From NCBI RefSeq assembly GCF_001411555.2, contig NC_049905.1:19024097-19088096 (forward strand): a stretch of 64,000 nt of DNA, read 5' to 3'. This document shows positions 60,374-64,000 of the stretch, in pieces. This DNA comes from Juglans regia (lineage: Eukaryota; Streptophyta; Magnoliopsida; Fagales; Juglandaceae). The notes below the pieces were generated by a model. That model was not told the DNA's origin. It searched no databases and worked only from the letters and a program-made list of their open reading frames with translations. The translations under genes were made by a program, and so were the position numbers. Position 1 is the first letter of the stretch; the number at the start of each line of letters is the position of its first letter.

Positions 60374-60942
60374 CTGGAAACCAAGCACAAACAGCAAAAT
60401 AAGAATTATTTAGTGAAGATCCTAATGCTCTGTTTACCTTGCAAACAAAATTCATAAAAATATGTAGACTAACATCGACTAAGCTTCGGATATACTGCAA
60501 AAAAAAAAAAAAAAAAGTAAAAAAAGTCTTGAACATAAATCTCTCATGTTTCTGACCTATAAGCTAACTTCCGAAAAAAATCACTCTCTCATATCCATCA
60601 ATTTTCTCGGACACGAAATAGAATGAGAAGAAGTCCACAAAAAAAAAAAAAAAAAAGTTCACAGCAATTTAAAAGTTTTATGCAAAAATAAAAATGTTCA
60701 GATAACCAGGGATGATAAAAAAAGAACTAAAATTTCGAAGATTAAAGCAACAAGACGAGAAGATTAATACCGTATGGTAGGCAAACAAATGAATGGAAGG
60801 GAAGAAAATCAACCAACACATAATAAACCAAAAATTGAAAATTCGCTCTGCTTTCATATTTCATTTCCTCTCCTTTCCATAGTTTTCTGAGCAACCAACC
60901 AAACAAAAAAAACAGAGGCCAGATCTGTGAAGCAGAACTCAC
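60374..60942 (-). other. Leader (5' UTR) intron of the beta-tubulin gene
   Basis: On the minus strand CTCGTTG|GTGAGT (donor, at 60942) and TTTCCAG|AGAGAG (acceptor, at 60374) bound a 569-bp AT-rich intron nine bases upstream of the ATG. Leader introns often boost expression of plant tubulin and actin genes. Confidence 0.65.
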
Positions 60943-61077
60943 CAACGAGTAATACAGCGACCAGTTGTAAGCAGAACTTCCGGCGATAGAACAGAAGCCT
61001 GACTCGATCGGAAGTTGAGAGAGTGGAGTAATGGGAAGAGTGTGGGGTGAGGACTACGAGCTTTGGAAATGGTGGTT

Positions 61078-61085
61078 TATATAGT
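61078..61085 (-). promoter_or_regulatory. TATA box of the beta-tubulin gene
   Basis: CTATATAAACC on the minus strand, about 135 bp upstream of the leader-intron donor, is well placed for a short leader exon. Confidence 0.65.
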
Positions 61086-63152
61086 GAAGGGAGAGGACAA
61101 AGTTGTGATATCGGACGGCCAACGATATTTCCCTCTCTTTTTTCTGCTAAGGCATTGGATCATTTGGATGTGCTTATATCAACGAGAGTGTACGGTGAGG
61201 ATTTAGTTGATTTATTCTAGGACAATGGATTTCAAGGTTTTTTTTTTTTTTTTTTAAATGTTGCGGCATCGTTTTCGGATGGATTTATGTAAAAAATTAT
61301 AACCATTTTCTTTCAAATTAAAAATTATATTTTTTTAGAGTTTTCCAAGATCTGTTTAGATAGGTGAGATGAAACACATCATTTCATCTCATTTTAATTA
61401 ATAATCTTATAATTATTCATAAATTATCTCGACCATCATTTTATCTCATTTTAATTAATAATCTTACAATTATTTATAAATTATCTCGACTTATTTTATT
61501 TTATCTCACTATCTAAACATACCAGATCGTACTATATGCATGGACATGACAAGAAGTGCACCAAGCATAAAATTTTTATCATTTTTAAAAATGTTACAAC
61601 ATTATTCTGGTTAAATAGATTTAAATGAGAATTTATATTTTCATTCTAACCCTTTTTTAGAAGTGACATTAGAAGTGACACTCACACTTTCATGAAAAAG
61701 AAAATGTTTGATCAACGTAAAAATTTTATAAAAATAAATTTACAAATTAATATATCTTGATGTGATACGTTAAATTGTCATTTTTAAATATAATACGTCA
61801 TAATATGTCACATTTTAAATGACTTCATTATTCATTGTTGGTTCTGTCATGTCCAATTATATATACTAACTGATATATTACATTTAAAGTGACTTTCTAT
61901 TTAAGTAGTTCACTTATGAAATCAATTAAAAATATAAATGAGAACGATAAAATTTAGAACGAGCATCAACAAAGATGATATGTGTGTGTCATCTTTGTCA
62001 ACCGTGCCGGCATACACAGCCGGCATGACATGAATGGTAATTACTAATTCAAGAAAATCTAAGAAAGATGTATTCATTTGAATGTAAATGTCCAAAACCA
62101 TAAGTGTGCAAAATATAAAGGACAAAACGGTCGGCAAGATCAACTCTTGCAGAAAAGACTCAAAAGTCATGAATATATATGGCAACCGAGAGAGACCCCA
62201 TGACCGGCCAACAACTTTGACAAGCCATATGCCATCTCTCATACCTAAAAGCTCAATTGAGAGGATTTTTTCCTTTTTTTTTAATGGTGTTCTATATCAT
62301 CTGTGACTTCATTTAATCATGTTTTGCTTACATTTTGGGTTACTTGCATATGTCACCACGGGGGGTCAATGGATGCTAGCTGTTCATCTATCTATATCAT
62401 AGTCTATTACTTTGAATTGAGGTTTCCTTCCATGATTTAATGTATATTAACAATCATGAAAACATCACTTGATCTTTGGGCGGGTCCAACTACATGCATG
62501 AATTTTGACTTGTAATTGATACAGTGAATCCGGCGAAAGAGGTTTATCCTCGTGAGATTTTGATTATGTTCTTTGATAGTCAAGTCGGAACATGTCCTAA
62601 GTGATTGGGTTTTTCTTGAAGGTTCAAGGGAACTTGATATTGTCAAAATGAATGGCCGGATGGGAATTATGTACTTAGGTATCATATGCATGAGTAATTA
62701 TTAGGTAGTATTTTCTGAGTACATATATATATATCATGTGATACTCTCATCTTATCATATGATGTTATATTAATTTAAATTAATAATTATATAATCATTT
62801 TTAATTACATGACATGCTGTGATACAAAAATAGTAGCACGTCATTTATACTAAAAAAGTATATAATAAATTTCTATTCTATTAGTGGATCTTTTATAATA
62901 TAGTAAGCTTTTACTTCATTTCCCTAGCTAGGCTATGTATTTTACTATTTTGTGGGAGGCATAGGGCTCTTTTGTACAGTTTGACGCGAGAGATTATCTT
63001 CCATAATCTCATCGGAAACGTTCCTACTACATTCTTTCACCTCGGCCTTATCTATATATAGCTTTAGCCTTAGGTCGACTCATTTAGGTCCTTTTCATCG
63101 AGTGGATCAATTTGAGTTTGACACTATTATTTGGTATCACCAAATCATGTTT
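61086..63152. other. Spacer upstream of beta-tubulin
   Basis: The proximal 100 bp is probably promoter. A MITE lies at about 61352-61523. The rest (61524-63152) is AT-rich; I see no gene or recognised repeat beyond short AT runs and a small GCCGGCAT / ATGCCGGC palindrome near 62005-62025. Confidence 0.4.
61352..61523. mobile_element. MITE with internal tandem duplication
   Basis: Ends TGTTTAGATAGGTGAGATGA and ATCTCACTATCTAAACATA are inverted. Inside, a unit of about 57 bp starting TCTCATTTTAATTAATAATC is repeated twice, so this copy has grown by tandem duplication. Confidence 0.7.
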
Positions 63153-63162
63153 AAAAGGCAAT

Positions 63163-63443
63163 ATTTTCAACTAACAAGGTGGTAGTTAATTCAGCTGGTA
63201 CGAACTGGTATTTCATGAATTTAAAGTCAAGAGTTCGAATCAAGACATAAATTGAAATCACTTAGGTACGTAATAAAGCCTGACATTTGGACTATGAGAT
63301 GAGATTTTGGACCAGCTGGATACTTTGTGGAGGGTTGTGGTGACGAGCTCACCCTTGGAGCAATATGTATGACTCAAACCAAACATTCCATAGCAGAGAG
63401 GGGCTCCTACACTGGTCGCCTCCGCCTCTCATTTTTGCTGAAA
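63163..63443 (+). mobile_element. Probable tRNA-derived SINE
   Basis: GGTGGTAGTTAATTCAGCTG (63179-63198) fits an A-box region and GAGTTCGAATCAA (about 63231) fits a B box, the internal RNA polymerase III promoter of tRNA-type SINEs. A non-coding body follows, ending in a short A run. AAAAGGCAAT occurs at 63153-63162 and 63444-63453 as a candidate target duplication. It is not a tRNA gene: the cloverleaf cannot be completed. Confidence 0.65.
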
Positions 63444-63453
63444 AAAAGGCAAT

Positions 63454-64000
63454 CTTTCCTTTTAAAAAAATATACTACTATGAAAGACTACAAGAACTAG
63501 ATTACTTTGAATAAAGATATTGAGAATCTCCCTCCTAATTTTAATACTTAATCATTTATAATTAATAGTTTAAGATATAAGAAATGATATTTACAGTCTT
63601 AAGATATGCAAGTTCTACTTATTCTCTTTGAAAAAAGTAGTTAAATCTAAGACCCACATGAAAAAATCATTTTTAAAGATAGACTCTATTTTTTTTCAAA
63701 AAAAAATGTTTGGAACTTACAAAGATTATATCTAACATTATTAAGATATTATTAATTTTATTGAATTGATTGATGTCACCTGCTAACAGTGGGCCTTTCA
63801 TTCCTTCACTCATTGGCTGTTGTATAGAAGGAGAAAACATCATTAAAGAATTGTAATTTAAGGCAAAACATGATTGAAAGTTTAAGAGCTGAACTACAAA
63901 AATGTAGTAGCATTTGGGATTTTTCTTTATAAACTATTAAAAATACAAATGAATTTCCTAATCTTATTCCAAAATCAACGGTACATAATAACATTCTATG
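63454..64000. other. AT-rich end of the window with one MITE
   Basis: About 63590-63750 (TTTACAGTCTTAAGATATGC, GAAAAAAGTAGTTAAATC, GACCCACATGAAAAAA, TATCTAACATTATTAAG) is a second copy of the MITE at about 47680-47860. No gene was found. Confidence 0.5.

Noticed and set aside
63179..63260. tRNA gene
   Set aside because: A-box and B-box-like motifs are present, but acceptor and anticodon stems cannot be formed; SINE is a better explanation.

Overview
This is a eukaryotic plant nuclear window: three spliced housekeeping-type genes lie in a dense mosaic of AT-rich plant transposons (hAT, CACTA, PIF/Harbinger-like and other MITEs, copia, gypsy, L1-type LINEs, a tRNA-type SINE). Gene structures and protein sequences are those of a dicot. 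The very frequent MITEs with GTTTGGAT / CATCTCATCTC termini remind me of Fagales genomes, especially the walnut/pecan family, but that is an inference from memory and weak.

Layout. 1-4580 (copy A) and 13519-31060 (copy B) are two copies of one ancestral segment that carried a small membrane-protein gene followed by the mitochondrial gene DGS1 (NCA2 family). In copy A only the open 3' end of the membrane-protein gene is seen (1-162), and DGS1 is dead: nonsense codon in exon 1, frame lesion in exon 2, then abrupt truncation into a copia fragment. In copy B the membrane-protein gene is split by a 7.2-kb hAT transposon (13823-21041, perfect 8-bp target duplication), whereas DGS1 is intact: 14 exons from 22705 to 45265 splice in silico to 596 codons. 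The two copies have complementary fates, and each serves as the empty site that dates the transposons in the other.

Between the copies lie a copia reverse-transcriptase fragment (4590-4875), a degenerate CACTA element (4876-10453) with a broken TNP2-type transposase, and a fragment of a GAGCTCGAG-repeat hAT family (11160-11730). The large hAT in copy B encodes a near full-length BED-finger/hATC transposase (16555-18546) and, downstream of it, carries spliced-exon fragments of the host splicing-factor gene Crooked neck (19679-20202) plus an LRR-like exon: a gene-capturing hAT. DGS1 intron 1 has taken up an LTR-like element (23214-25987) and, one base away, a 4.6-kb LINE (26010-30630). Other DGS1 introns hold a series of extremely 5'-truncated LINE tails with target duplications (18, 47, 53, 73 and 472 bp).

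45266-48345 is MITE-rich spacer. 48799-51341 is a B1-type mitotic cyclin (8 exons, 422 codons) with D-box, KEN box and a cluster of MSA-like promoter elements. 52194-57480 is a broken gypsy/chromovirus-like element with an unrelated nested segment. 57876-60364 (minus strand) is an intact three-exon beta-tubulin (446 codons) with a 5'-leader intron. 61086-64000 is spacer with MITEs and a probable tRNA-derived SINE. No bacterial, CRISPR or organellar features were seen, and no convincing tRNA or rRNA gene.
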